From assembly GCF_022539505.1 (NCBI RefSeq), contig NC_061511.1:31878620-31942619 (forward strand): 64,000 nucleotides of DNA. The letters are read 5' to 3'. Numbering within the stretch: the first letter of the stretch is position 1; every line of letters begins with the position of its first letter. Of the stretch, positions 35,220-46,250 are shown in pieces. The DNA comes from Lolium rigidum. Lineage: Eukaryota > Streptophyta > Magnoliopsida > Poales > Poaceae. The position numbers and the translations under genes are program-made. A model generated the notes under the pieces. That model was not told the origin of the DNA. It did no database searches and was given only the letters and a program-made list of their open reading frames with translations.

Positions 35220-35640
35220 CAGGACACAGCCGAATAATTGGCGCGGTTGTGATATTCTTTGAGGAGCTGAAAACCCTATCGCCCCAACTCCCTGACGCCA
35301 CCCACCCCGCCTCCCCCCTGCCGCCGCGCGGGCTTTCCCCCCTAGCTGGAGGGAGTCCTCTCCTCGCGTCCCCCCCCTAGCTGGAGGTTTCCCGCGGGGA
35401 TCTCGCCCGGCGGCTGCGCGCGGTGTGCCGGCAGCGCTCCTCCCTGCTTGGCGTCGTGGTATTCGTCCCCGTGCCAGTGACGGGTGCTTGGCCTCCCCCC
35501 CGTCTCAGTCCCCCTATCCCCTCCGTGCTCTGCTGCACCGGAGATCTTCCCGCGGCGGCTGCTCGCATCGGCGCCGGTCACTGCTGCGTCGCTCTTCCCT
35601 TGGCGGCTGCTCGCATCGGCGCCGGTCACAAAATTCATTA
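35220..35640 (+). other. GC-rich block with short direct repeats
   Basis: CCCCCCTAGCTGGAGG occurs twice (about 35338 and 35373). GGCGGCTGCTCGCATCGGCG occurs twice 47 bases apart (about 35554 and 35601). Frames are open by composition only. I see no gene I can support. Confidence 0.4.
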
Positions 35641-35670
35641 AAGACGGAGCCTTTTCTCTGGAAAACCACT

Positions 35671-36050
35671 TCTGAACCCGAGCTCATATGCTTCTGCTTA
35701 AATAAAAAATCAATAAACTAGGAAAAAAATAAAAAAATATTTTTTTTACAATAAACATGAACAAGTGTTCTAACTGCACAGAAAAAATCTCCAAGAAAAG
35801 ACATATGTAGTGTTCTGTGTAAAAAAAGATAAAATACGGTGCTATTTGGAACATCTAGATTTGTTACTTACATCACTCCGACTTGTCTTTTGTTGCACAA
35901 AGCACTGCATATGTTTTTTCTCGGAGATTTTTCGTGTGCAGTTAGAACACTTATTCATGTTCATAGTACAAAAGTTCTAGATTTTTTAAAGTTTATGTGC
36001 TATTTTTTATATGTTTTAGTCAACCAGAAACATATAAGCTCGGGTTCAGA
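35671..36050. mobile_element. Fold-back MITE with long inverted arms
   Basis: The left end TCTGAACCCGAGCTCATATG and the right end CATATAAGCTCGGGTTCAGA are inverted repeats. Complementarity extends inward through CATGAACAAGTGTTCTAACT on the left and AGTTAGAACACTTATTCATG on the right, so the whole 380 bp can fold back on itself. It has no coding capacity. Confidence 0.75.
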
Positions 36051-36059
36051 AACACCGTG

Positions 36060-36245
36060 TCCTGCTTTCTCTTTGTTAAAAGAGGCAGCAGCCAGAATGA
36101 AAGATAGCTCACAGTTGCTTCAGCAACCGATAGAAATCTCACCAAGAACTTCTTTAAAGAGGGGATGGAAGCAGTCCAACCATGTTAGAATTTCTTTCGT
36201 AATGGATATAAAACTGGGCAACAAAGGTTTGCCACACCAATAGGG
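36060..36245 (+). repeat. Diverged repeat unit D (GTTAAAAGAGGCAGCAG)
   Basis: This resembles the units at 38195, 41338 and 45845 around GTTAAAAGAGGCAGCAGCC and the following CAACCGATAGAAATCTCACC. It is the most diverged member and the match is approximate. 36246-36700 holds nothing recognisable. Confidence 0.35.
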
Positions 36246-36702
36246 TTTTGGTCTAGGTTTAGGGGGCATTGAGGAAGGCAACAACACAATGCATCCATAC
36301 CACGTTCTTTTCTTCTCTTTTCGCTAAATAAATATAAATATATTAATTAAATCCTTATAACCTGCTGACTAGTTAGATCTTACTGCACTTGTTCTCATCG
36401 TAGTGCCTATGGTGTTGCTTGCGGACCGCGGCTTGCTGCGCTCTCAGCACACCTGTCTTCACATGGAGTTTCTGTTTGGAAATGTTGCACAACATAGATG
36501 AAGACAAATATTCTGTATCACTATTTTCTATTCTTTTCCCGTGGGGAACTGGAAGCTGATCTGTTTGCCTTTTAATTAAGCTTGATAGGAGAAACGGAAC
36601 ATTGTTCGGTGGTTAATTACACATGTGAAAAAGCACCTCCAACACTAAAGGACACATCGATTAGCACTAATAATTAAAGAAATTCAAGAGTAGAAAGTGT
36701 TA

Positions 36703-36939
36703 CTCCCTCCATACCGGTTTACAGGGCAACTACGCATTTTGAGAAAAAAGTTTGCCTATAAATTTAGTCAACAAAACACAAGATATATGTCACAAAAAAT
36801 ATACCATTGAATTTATATTCAAAAGAAGTTTTCAATAGTATAATTTTTATGATATATATCTTATATTTTGTTAACCAAATTAGTAGTTAAAATTCTTTCT
36901 TAAAATGCGTAATTGCCCTGTAAACCAGTATGGAGGGAG
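36703..36939. mobile_element. Stowaway-type (Tc1/mariner) MITE
   Basis: The 237 bp element has inverted ends CTCCCTCCATACCGGTTTAC and GTAAACCAGTATGGAGGGAG. It is AT-rich inside. TA precedes the left end, but the right flank is TT, so the target duplication is not intact. The right end abuts the B3-like pseudogene. Confidence 0.85.
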
Positions 36940-36942
36940 TTT

Positions 36943-37266
36943 GAGTTCATCGTCGTCCTCAATGGTGACCCACTCGGCATCCATAGGCCGCCGAACAAGT
37001 TTGTCGAGTTCGTCGCCGGCAACGAGCCGGCCGCGCTGCCGCTGTGGGAGGCTAGCTGTGGCTTTTGCCGGTGGTTGGTGAACGTGCTCTTCGATGGGCG
37101 CAACAAGATGTACCTCCACACCAGTTGAGACAAGTTCGCGTGCTCCCACGACTTCCAAGCCGACTGTGTGCTCACATTCTGGTACCAAGGCGGCGAGGAT
37201 ATGAGCGTGAAGGTGTTCGACGACACGTCCTGCCGCCGGCACTACCACAACGACGACAATGATTGA
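36943..37266 (+). pseudogene. B3 DNA-binding domain pseudogene inside a Harbinger-like element
   Basis: The frame starting GAGTTCATCGTC reads a B3-like fold: PPNKFVEFVAGNEPA, ASCGFCRWLVNVLFDG, NKMYLHTS, DKFACSHDF and LTFWYQG. B3 domains bind DNA in plant transcription factors. A TGA at 37126-37128 falls where the family normally has Trp (a one-base TGG to TGA change). The same frame then continues to TGA 37264-37266 ending DDTSCRRHYHNDDND. The 5' part is cut off by the Stowaway MITE. Downstream sequence runs into a Harbinger-type terminus at 37732, so this is a transposon-carried B3 fragment. Confidence 0.6.
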
Positions 37267-37732
37267 ACATGGCGAGTGTTCTTTCTTTGCAGTGAAGATG
37301 GCCGCCGGATGATTGAAGCCACTAGTGTAGGTTTCTGGATGTTCTTCGTGCGCATAGAAGAACAACAACCGGGCACTCTCAGAGCCAGCTGGATTTTTCA
37401 GTTTGGGTGACTTGTGCCTGAGTGTGTTCTTTCTTGACAGCAAATACACGAAATCTACGAGGACAACACTAGTTAGGTTTTCTCATTTCGCAATGTTTTA
37501 ACCATGTTCCAAACTACTTATTAGTTTGTGTAATGTTCCTTCTCTATATTAAAATGAATATGCAAAAAAAGAGTTATATATTTTAATGTAAAAAAAAGTT
37601 TGGGGGACGCGTTTGGGGGCCTCGGCTGGGGAACAACACGCCCCAAACATGGCACAAAGTGGAGGCATCCCAAAAAAAATCGATCCGGCACCGTTTAGGA
37701 GGCGCTTCGGAGGACGCGACTAGAGATGCTCT
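37267..37732 (+). mobile_element. 3' end of the Harbinger-like element carrying the B3 fragment
   Basis: After the B3-like frame comes 3' UTR-like sequence. Then GTTTGGGGGACGCGTTTGG and the terminus GACGCGACTAGAGATGCTC follow, with TAA after it (37732-37734). The end is the inverted form of GAGCATCTC...CGCG at 10123, the same superfamily. Confidence 0.6.
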
Positions 37733-38051
37733 AAGCTGTGCACGTGGTGGTTGTGTGCCTGAAGATTGGTGCATTGCAGCAGTGATTTATGCTGCTGCGA
37801 GCTGTTGATCGCTTAGGTATGGTCATATTATTATGCTTTCTTGATAAGGCTGTGTGCATTATTTTATTTTGTTGTTGCAGAAATCGTGTAATTTGTATCA
37901 TCCTAATCGTCTTAATATATTGCTCTTTTTTTTTGGGCTAGCTTATTGTTAGGATAGAATCTGGAGTCATTTTGGCTAGGAAAATTAAGGGTCTTTCCTT
38001 TTTCTCCAAGGATAGATCCAAAACCGCTTCAAGCAGATTGGTGGTAAAATA

Positions 38052-38190
38052 GTACTTTCTCCGTCCTGAAAAGAATGTCCCAGTTTTTTTCTAAATTTAA
38101 ACGTATCATCTATGCACTATTTAATGTTTAGATATATTCTAATTTAAACAAATTTAAGACATCTTTTACATGGCAGATGGAGTGCATCTT
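38052..38190. mobile_element. Degraded Stowaway-type MITE
   Basis: TACTTTCTCCGTCCTGAAAA at left and CAGATGGAGTGCATC at right resemble the decayed CTCCCTCCGT ends of Stowaway elements. The AT-rich interior is about 110 bp. Confidence 0.45.
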
Positions 38191-38194
38191 TATT

Positions 38195-38640
38195 AGGGCA
38201 CATTAACTTATGCATCCATGGCACAATGCTTGGTTGTTGCGCTAGAATAAGACAATGCCCTTTCTTCTTTCTTAAAAGGAGCAGCAGCTGGAAGAAAACA
38301 CAGATGATTTAGTAATCGAGAGAAACCTCAACATGAACTTGGGCAAAGAAGAGATAGATGCATACCGACCATGCTTATTATAGATTTTTTTGGATGATGT
38401 ATGTGAAACTAGAAAATCACTGCACAATACTATTCGGAGCAGACATGCAAGGTCTGGGTTTGGAAGGCATCGGGAAATGCAGCAATACATTATGCCTTTG
38501 ATGCGCAGTAAGTTGACTCAAGTAGTGTCTAGCGTGTAGCACACTGCTTGTCTCCTGTCGCGCCAATGGATGAGGCCACGCCGGAGGAGCTGATCTGGCC
38601 GGTCCTGGGGGCGGTGTTCCGGGCGATTATCATGATCAAA
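38195..38640 (+). repeat. Diverged repeat unit A
   Basis: The unit includes CTTAAAAGGAGCAGCAGCTG, GTGAAACTAGAAAATCACTG, CAATACTATTCGGAGCAGAC, TAGTGTCTAGCGTG and CTTGTCTCCTGTCGCG, shared in order with 41338-41940 and partly with 45845-46250. It ends in a short plus frame starting ATGGATGAGGCCACGCCGGA. No convincing gene is visible. Confidence 0.65.
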
Positions 38641-38964
38641 TCGGACGTAGGAGTGATTGCACGAGCAGTGCAGCTCCACGCCAGCAGCAAGGTAGTATGC
38701 AGCAAGAAACTAGTTCTCCCCGGTGCAATGCGATGCTCCTGTATCTGAACTCACAATCCAAAACGAAGTAGCTATGTTGTAACGCGGTCAGGCGAGGCAC
38801 CCCACTTGAACCAGCATCATCGTTCCTTCTGGCAACATGATCCATGGCAAGGTTGAGCAGCACATCTGCTCCTTGTTGCAATTGCGAGGCGTTAGCTGAA
38901 CTGTGTAAACCTGCCCAATATTTCATAAAAGCCTCAGATTGATAGATGAGTTGAACATGATTTT

Positions 38965-40925
38965 TAGGGATTTTTTTTCTCAAAGCAAGCTTTGTTATGC
39001 GATTTCCAAATAGCCCAGCAGATCGCGGCTAGGCCAGCAATTTTAACATTGCGGCTAGCCCGAAAATATTGCGGCATCCACCAAAAGAACTGAGCAAAAT
39101 ACCCAGGGCGAGTTTGGGCACCGACGGCAGTCCTCACCATGCTCCACATGTATTTGGATGCAAGACAAGAGAAAAAAAGATGCAAAAATAGATTCACGGG
39201 CAAAGCAAAGTTGGCAAAGGGGATCCCCAGTCCAGTTTCTCTTCAACAGGTTGTCCTTTGTAGCTATGGCACTGTGCCAGATCAACCACAACCACACCTT
39301 GATCTTCAACGGAATCTTATTTTTTCATAAGTGTTTGAATGTTCTATCAATGCCATTCCTGTACAGCTGCTTGTACAAGATCTTGACAGTAAAATGTCCA
39401 TTTTTTGTCCACTTCCATTTCGGTCTATCCACTGAATCTTTCAAAGTCCCCTGATTAAGAATATTGATTAAGCCACACCATTGTTCCTGAAGATTAGTAG
39501 ACAGCCATCTCCTTAAAAGTTAGTCTCTAGCCTAGATTTTCTACTACTGCCACAGTAATGTTTTGTTCATTGCAATTTCATAGATTTCAGGAAATTTATC
39601 CTTTAAGGGAGAGTGACCACACCAAGCATCTCCAAAAGCTGGTTCTACAGCCATTTCCAACAATCATTCTTCTGCCACACAAATAGATGTCACTAACATG
39701 TAACAGGTCAGACCACAAGGGAGGATCTCCACTTCTATGTTTGGCAAAATATACTCCAGAGTCCCCCAGGTATTTTTTCTCATGAAATCCTGCCAAGGTC
39801 CTTCATCATTCTCCAGTTTCCACCACCACTTACACATCAAACTGATATTGAATTTATTCAAATCCTTCACACCAATGCCTCCTTTACATTTGGGCTTACA
39901 TATCCATCTTCATTTGACAAAATGATATTTTCTTTTGTCAGCACTTCCAGCCTAAAAGGAAGCTTTGATTGGTCTTCATATGTTTTCAGTATCTATTTTA
40001 TGAAGTAGCCTCATAGACATTTGGTACATATCAATATTGGACAATCATGCTTCAGTTTTAATTAATCTGCCACCAATAGACATAGTGCCACCCATCTAAC
40101 CTCCCATACTTTTCTTCACTTTTTTCTCAATGAACTGTAATTCAGCAACTGTCACACAGGAGTGCCCAGATATTTAGTAGGCCATTTCCGTTTCTGGCAA
40201 TTGAAGAGATCCACATACTCTTGCAATTTGTCAGGATCATCAAGTATCAGCATAATTTCCCTTTTTTCATAGTTTATTTTCAGTCCAGACATAATCTCAA
40301 ATATATACATGAGTAGCTTTAAGTTACTGGCTCCCTCAACATCATTCTGAATCAAAAGAATTGTGTCATTTGCATATTACAGAATAGCAACCCCATTCAC
40401 CACTAAGTTTTCAGCCAAACCTTTGATCAAGCCACTCCTTTGTGCATTAACAATAATTTGGACAAACTATTGGCAGCCATGTTGACAGGAAAGGGGCAAA
40501 AGAATCTTCCTATCTAACACCTTTGAAACTGCCAAAGTATGGACCCACCATATCATTAAATTTTACACCGAGAGTCCCTTTTGTAACTGCTTCTTTGATC
40601 CAGACAATCCATCTTTCATTGAAACATTTTTGCTTGCAACAGTCTATCAGGAAATTTAAGTTAATTTTGTCATAAGCTTTTTCAAAATCAATTTTCAACA
40701 CAATCCCTGCTTCTTCTTGCTTTTAGCTTCTCTCACTATTTCTTGCAGCAACATCACCCCATCAGTTATATATCTCCCTTTAATAAAAGCATTCTGACAA
40801 GGATGAATCAACTTTCCTATCATAGGTTCAGCCTTGACAATCATTGCCTTGGTAAATTTTTTGAACAAGACTTACAGTATCTCTGCAAGTCCACGTCTGA
40901 TGCATTAAGCCCGTTAAAAGCATGT
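38965..40925 (-). mobile_element. Decayed L1-type LINE (reverse transcriptase to 3' end)
   Basis: On the minus strand, pieces of reverse transcriptase appear in order with frameshifts and stops. These are LKIDFEKAYDKINLNFLIDC (about 40700), a YAND tetrad in place of the catalytic YADD (about 40370), MSGLKINYEKREIM (about 40290), KWWWKLENDEGPWQDFM (about 39830), and the zinc-binding region WTGDPLCQLC plus ICWAIWKSHNKACFE (39260-38980). A T-run at 38971-38978 marks the poly(A) tail. It is inactive. Confidence 0.85.
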
Positions 40926-41075
40926 TTAAAAATTTATTAAAAGCATGTTTAACTGCAATTTTAATAACTAACAGAGTGGCCCTCGCAAATGTGAGGATAA
41001 CATCTAAGTATTTCTAGAAAAGATAACTAAGATTCTATAGCCCGTTATTAAGCTGTGGAATCTCATGGTAAACTA

Positions 41076-41326
41076 GTACTCCACCGGTTCACAGTTAACG
41101 AGTGTTTTGGTTTAGTCAAAATCAAACTTTATTAAGTTTGACCAAATACTTAGGAAAAAATATTACATCCGTAATATAATTTGTTATATTAGAATCACGA
41201 TAAAGTGTATGTATTTAATATGATGAATGTTAATATTTTCTCTTCTATTTTTAGTCAAATTTTATAAATTTTGACTTTAACTTAGCCTAGAACGTGAGAC
41301 AATCGTGAATGTAGAAAGTACTACAT
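41076..41326. mobile_element. Degraded Stowaway-type MITE
   Basis: The left end TAGTACTCCACCGGTTCACA and right end GTGAATGTAGAAAGTACTAC are weak inverted repeats. The AT-rich interior has the TTTGACCAAATACTTAG type sequence typical of grass Stowaway elements. Confidence 0.5.
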
Positions 41327-41337
41327 CTTTCTTCGAT

Positions 41338-41940
41338 GGCGCATTAACTTCTGCAGCTGTGGCATGGTGCATGGTTGTTGCACTCGACTAAGACCATGCC
41401 CTTTGGCTTTCTTAAAAGGAGCAGCAGCATCAGCTGGAAGAAAACATTGATACTTAAGTAATCGAGAGTGTTAAGGAGTATTAGTATTGGTCTACGTCTC
41501 TATGAGTCCATATTTGTCTAGGTTTACTATTCTTGTGCCTCAAGTCTTTTGTGCTATATATTGTGGCCTTTGGCCCCCTGGTAATATAAGTTGCTATTTG
41601 TCTAACAGAGAGAACCTCACCATGAGCTTGGGCAAACAAGAGATGGATGCATATCCACCTGGCTCATCAACCATATATATGAAAGTTAATATAGAAATTC
41701 TTTGTTAATTTATGTGAAACTAGCCAGCCACTACACAATACTATTCGGAACACACATGTAAGGTCTACTATTGAGAGGAATCAAGAAATGCAGCAGCAAA
41801 ATGTACCTTTGTTGCACTCTCAGTTGATTCATGTAGTGTCTAGCGTGTTGCACATTGCTTGTCTCCTGTCGCGCTGACGGATGAGGCCACCTCGGAGGAG
41901 AAGATATGTCCGGTCATGGAGGCGGTGCTCCGGGTGTCTC
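41338..41940 (+). repeat. Diverged repeat unit B
   Basis: This shares the ordered blocks of unit A (CTTAAAAGGAGCAGCAG at 41411, CTTGGGCAAACAAGAGATGG, CACAATACTATTCGGAACAC, TGTCTAGCGTGTTGCACATT and GATGAGGCCACCTCGGAGGA). About 135 extra bases are inserted near 41472-41607. Confidence 0.65.
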
Positions 41941-42671
41941 AATATGGGGCAGCACACCACATAGAGGCAACACCGGTGGCATCGACAACTCAACCTTAGC
42001 ATTTATAATAATCTATATCTACTAAATTTAATGTTGGTGATCATAAGTCCAACTATAGATCGATCTCGGGATTTTCATCCCTAAACTAGAGCTTCGAGCT
42101 ACCAACCTTGAACAAGGACACGACAAAAGCGCGCGTCGGTATTGCTAGATCGTAATCAAGTGTTTCCAATAGAATGTGTAATCTTGATGTTCTATTTCTA
42201 GCATCATCACTTGTCTAGCTAGCGGCTCCTCGCTAACTGGATGCCACTGGATGAGATGGAACTAGCGCACCACCTTCTGTCGAGCAGCATGCATGATTTG
42301 AAATAGCGAGAAGAGAGATCATGCGTAGACTTGCCAAGGTCGAGACTTGATGCCTCCTCATGCCACGCCGTGCATAGCCACCACCGGCATGGCATGACTT
42401 GACACCTCTGCCGCAAACATCGTCTGTAGGATCTGCTGAGTCCAATCGAACCTAATCTCCCTATGGAAGGAACATCACATACCGCCTATGGCCTCGAGCT
42501 CCGCTGTCTCAGAAGATGACGTCTACTTCTATTGACTTCAACATATGAGGCTCCAGACGATCACCAAGACAAAGATCTAGCCATTGGGTCATCCATATGA
42601 CCAAGACGTCCGGCGTTGTAGAAGGACCAAAGCCTCCGACCCTAGAGCAAAACTCATGTACCACCCGTCGG
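41941..42671. other. Intergenic sequence, nothing recognised
   Basis: This is mixed-composition DNA with only short open frames. I find no similarity to a known protein or element end. Confidence 0.4.
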
Positions 42672-42868
42672 CAGGGCCGGCTCTAGGATTTGGAGGGCCC
42701 CAGGGCTAAATTTATAAATGGGCCCAATTTAGGCTGCATGCTTGCTAAATGGGCCTAATTTTTTTTCTTCTACCTTTCTCTATATGCACTGTGCCAGAAA
42801 TAATGGGCCCCTGTTTTGGTTGGGTCCCGGGCCGTCGCACTTCTTGCCCTGGGCCAGAGCCGGCCCTG
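42672..42868. mobile_element. hAT MITE with perfect 8 bp target duplication
   Basis: The 197 bp element starts CAGGGCCGGCTCT and ends AGAGCCGGCCCTG (13 bp perfect inverted repeat, hAT-type CAGGG end). CCCGTCGG flanks it on both sides (42664-42671, 42869-42876). It is non-coding and the insertion is well preserved. Confidence 0.93.
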
Positions 42869-43348
42869 CCCGTCGGCTGACGTCAAAGCGAGAAAATTGC
42901 GGCCATATCACCCCCGATAGACTGATTGTCGGCTGTGGCGCCAGTACCATGCAGTACCAACCGCCGTCAGCCTCTCTCGCCACAGACCGCTACAAACCCT
43001 GCATCGTAGGCACTATAGCCCGAGGAAGCATGTCGTAGATGTCTCAGCGCCGCTGCCGCGGATATCTGTCTCCGCCTCACACATCCACAATCAGGGGCCT
43101 GTGGCTGCACTTGAGCCGGAGGTCCCCTAGAATTAGAAGTGGCAGGGAGACGAAGACCCGCTATTTTGCCGCGGGGTGCTTTTGCCATCGGCTTTCTCCG
43201 ACGATGAGATGAAGGTTAAGGTGGGGGCGGTAGTGGCTAAGGTTTCTCCATAGCCACACTTGGGAGCAACACCAATGTAATTTAGTCAAGTGTTAGATCA
43301 TGTATAGTAGGTCACCTTGTATATAATACCATATCGGAAATTCAATTC
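42869..43348. other. Intergenic sequence, nothing recognised
   Basis: This is a moderately GC-rich region without a supported gene. The open frames on both strands are short and have no known motif. Confidence 0.4.
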
Positions 43349-43718
43349 AGCTCCCGGGTGCGTATGCTTCTCTACCAAAAAAATCATATTTTGAAATGTC
43401 GAAAAATTTGGACACAAAATTTTACATGTACATCTCCATAATATATGTGGGTTCGTCAAGTTTCACAAAAAGCCAGCATTTTTTGTGATCTGTGTAAAAA
43501 TGATAAAGTTTATCTTGTGAAAAAATATTATTTTTAGCACTGAATTTTGTCTTTTTTTACACACGTCACATGATAAGTCGATTTTTATGAAATGATTTTG
43601 TGAGCGCGTAGCACACGTGAAGATGTACGTGCACATTTTTTGTTTCAATTTTGGTAAATTTAAAATGTGTGTAAGATACATTCCAAAATATAGGAAGCAT
43701 ATGCACCCATGTTTCAGA
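43349..43718. mobile_element. Fold-back MITE related in style to 35671-36050
   Basis: The left end GCTCCCGGGTGCGTATGCTT and right end GGAAGCATATGCACCCATG are inverted repeats. The inner arms (TTTTACATGTACATC on the left, GATGTACGTGCACAT on the right) also pair. It is AT-rich and non-coding. Confidence 0.65.
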
Positions 43719-44139
43719 ACACCACTCCCCGTACCGGATTGGTATTATCCTTGTATTGTACTTTGTACTCTTCTATAAGTATATGAGATAGGCCACCCCT
43801 AGAGGGTTGAGCCGGTTCCCCCAAACACATACGTCTAATATCAAGGAATGTGCTTAATGCATTTCCGAATGGAAGGGAATTTCTAAAATGTGTTACATTT
43901 TAATTTCAAAATATTTCCATGATAACATTAAATTTAAAACTGTTTGCAACAAACATAACCCAAATGAAGATTGTCGGTGTCCCTTTAAGGAGAACCAGCG
44001 GGATAGTGCGCCGGCAGCCCGTCACTTATTCGATTCCACCATACATAAACGAAGGAAATTTAGGAGCAAAATGGTGGCCGTCATTGGAGTTATTACACTT
44101 AACACGGGCGTGGCTTGGGTTAGACTACCCGCAATAGGA

Positions 44140-44442
44140 GTATCATAGGTAGTATTATGCATCACATGTTTGCAAAAAAGCTGATGTGGCAGTGCAATTA
44201 AAGATGAGAGAGATGATAGTAGTATCATATGTAGTAGATACTGTATCATAGCACGTAGTACTAGGAAATTTAATGGCAAATAAATGTTCTACATATATTT
44301 GCATTGAGATTTTACAAATCAATTAATATAAAAAAATTATGATACTAGCATATGATACCATGCATTGTGGATATAATAATATATAGTAGTATCATATACA
44401 TGATACTTCTATATGACACTATACATTATGACTAGTCTTAGT
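44140..44442. mobile_element. Probable MITE rich in TAGTATCATA motifs
   Basis: TAGTATCATATG/CATGATAC motifs repeat in both orientations, and the right side ends TATGACTAGTCTTA. It resembles abundant Triticeae MITEs whose interiors repeat such motifs. The left border is uncertain. Confidence 0.4.
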
Positions 44443-45079
44443 ATTAGCTACAGTAGCTTTCTGGCTGTGCTCTGTTGCGCAGGACAGATGTGCGGGCCAC
44501 GAGGCAACCTAGGAGTAGTATGCAGCAAGGCGGAGCACCACCATGCCAGCAGCACCAAATAGCAAAGTGTGGCGGGATTGAGTACGCAGCAAGGAACTAC
44601 AAGCCCTGGGAGATGAGCGAGGCGCTGCTCCCGCCCGAACTATATATAAGTTCATTTTACAACCAAATTAATGTGATGCATTAAGCCCGTTAAAAGCATG
44701 TTTTAATCATTAAGAATGGTTGGGTCACTTAGCCGGAACAAGCGATTCTGGGCAGCTCGGCCAAGTGAGAGTAGTTAGCTAGACACAAGAAGGAAAACAG
44801 CTCGGGGTAGTATGTTTTCTAGTGAGTCTTGGTGAAGAAGGAACGCACGCCTGTGACTCGAGGACCAGTACTGCAGGTTAAGTCAAGTCGCTCCTGACGC
44901 TCACTACATGGTCCCACTCCCGAGCTTCTCCTCTCCCCGTGCATTGTTCAACACGCCTCCGCATGGCGCGAAACGCGTCTACAAAAGGCCACCTCTCTGT
45001 GTCCATTAATCAATCCGCGTCCTCTCTGCCTCTCCTCCCTCTCCAGCAACCAATCTCAGCAAGTGCAGAGCAGAAGGCC

Positions 45080-45527
45080 ATGGCGACGGCGGACGAGGGG
45101 CCGAGCTGGCTGGGGCAGACGGTGGACGACGAGGAGGTGCACGCCAGGCTGGAGGCGCTGGACGAGGTTACTTCCACCACAGAGGCGGCCATCCGTGGTA
45201 TGTATGCTTCAGTCCCTGCACTCTGCGGACGAGATATACGTAGACATTTCTCTACTTGTGTAAACCCCTAACGGACATCGACTTTTGCCTCTACTCTGTA
45301 CGTCCGCAGGTCTGATGGAGCAGCTGTCCCTCCGTTCGGAGTCGGTCGTGCATTTCCCACGCACGCTCCAGGTCGTCGACGCCGCGGTGGAGCGCTTCCA
45401 GCGCCTGCGCACCGACATCAGCCAGCGCCACGCCAAGCTCCTCCACGAGGAGGCTGTTCTGACCGCGGCCCCGCGGAAGGCACGCAAGGCCAAGCCAGGG
45501 CCTAGGGTCTCTCGCACACCAAAATGA
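45080..45527 (+). CDS. Small two-exon gene, unknown function, helical 111-aa protein
   Basis: Exon 1 is 45080-45197 and exon 2 is 45310-45527, joined through a GT-AG intron of 112 bases at ATC CGT G/GT CTG. The context GGCCATGGCG is a good plant start. CTACAAAAGG at 44978 could serve as a TATA-like box, and a CT-rich 5' leader follows. The protein begins MATADEGPSWLGQTVDDEEV and is mostly predicted helix (for example LEALDEVTSTTEAAIRGLME and VVDAAVERFQRLRTDISQRH). It ends in a basic tail (PRKARKAKPGPRVSRTPK). There is no signal peptide and no membrane segment. I do not recognise the family. Strong codon bias, correct splicing and a clean reading frame argue for a real gene. Confidence 0.7.
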
Positions 45528-45844
45528 TGATGCTGATGCATGCCTAGTGTCTAGTGTAGTGTAGTGCAAGAAGAACAAGCTAGGTTTAGTTTGGGGTGTC
45601 TCCTAGCTAGCTGTGTCACCACTTAGCTTTTCATGTAGTAGTAGTGATGCTGAAACGCTTCCATCTGTGCTTCTATAGTGCAGCTTCCGTGAGAATTCAG
45701 AGATCCAGTTAGCATCTCAAGCGCTGGTAATGATATAGTCGTTGTCTCTGTATGTTCTTTGGACTCCTTTCTGCTAGGAAGCAATATGTCCGAAACTGGC
45801 TTAAAATCAATGCAACGCCTAGGTAAAACAATAGTAGATCTGTC

Positions 45845-46250
45845 TTTCGTCGCATTAAGTATTGCATCCATCCCACGGTTGCTGCAATGGAGTAGATTCA
45901 GTTAAAGAAGATGCCTTTTCTCTTTCTTAAAAGGAGCAGCAGCTCCAAGAAAACATAGATGCTTTAGTAACCGAGAGAAACCACGCCATGAAAATTTGTA
46001 AATAAGAGATAGATACATATCCCTGTACCATGCATATCAAGTTATCAACCATACATATGCAGGTCAATATAGAATTTCCTTGGTAACGCATGTGAAACTA
46101 AGCAACCGGTGCATAGTACTGGTAGGAGCGGACGCTTAAAGCAGGCCAGGTTTGGGAGGCATCAAGAAATTCAGCAACACAGTGGCTCCTATACAGATTA
46201 GCATGTCGCTCGTTTGTTGTCCCCTGTCGTGCTCTGGACGCAAGTTCCTG
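45845..46250 (+). repeat. Diverged repeat unit C
   Basis: CTTAAAAGGAGCAGCAGCTC (45926), GAGAGAAACCACGCCATG, GCATGTGAAACTAAGCAACC and TTGTTGTCCCCTGTCG follow the same order as units A and B. It lies about 4.5 kb after unit B and downstream of the small gene. Confidence 0.55.

Noticed and set aside
10123..37732. Single giant Harbinger-like element with ends at 10123 and 37732
   Set aside because: The flanking trinucleotides differ (TTA at left, TAA at right) and host genes lie between. Two separate fragments are more likely.
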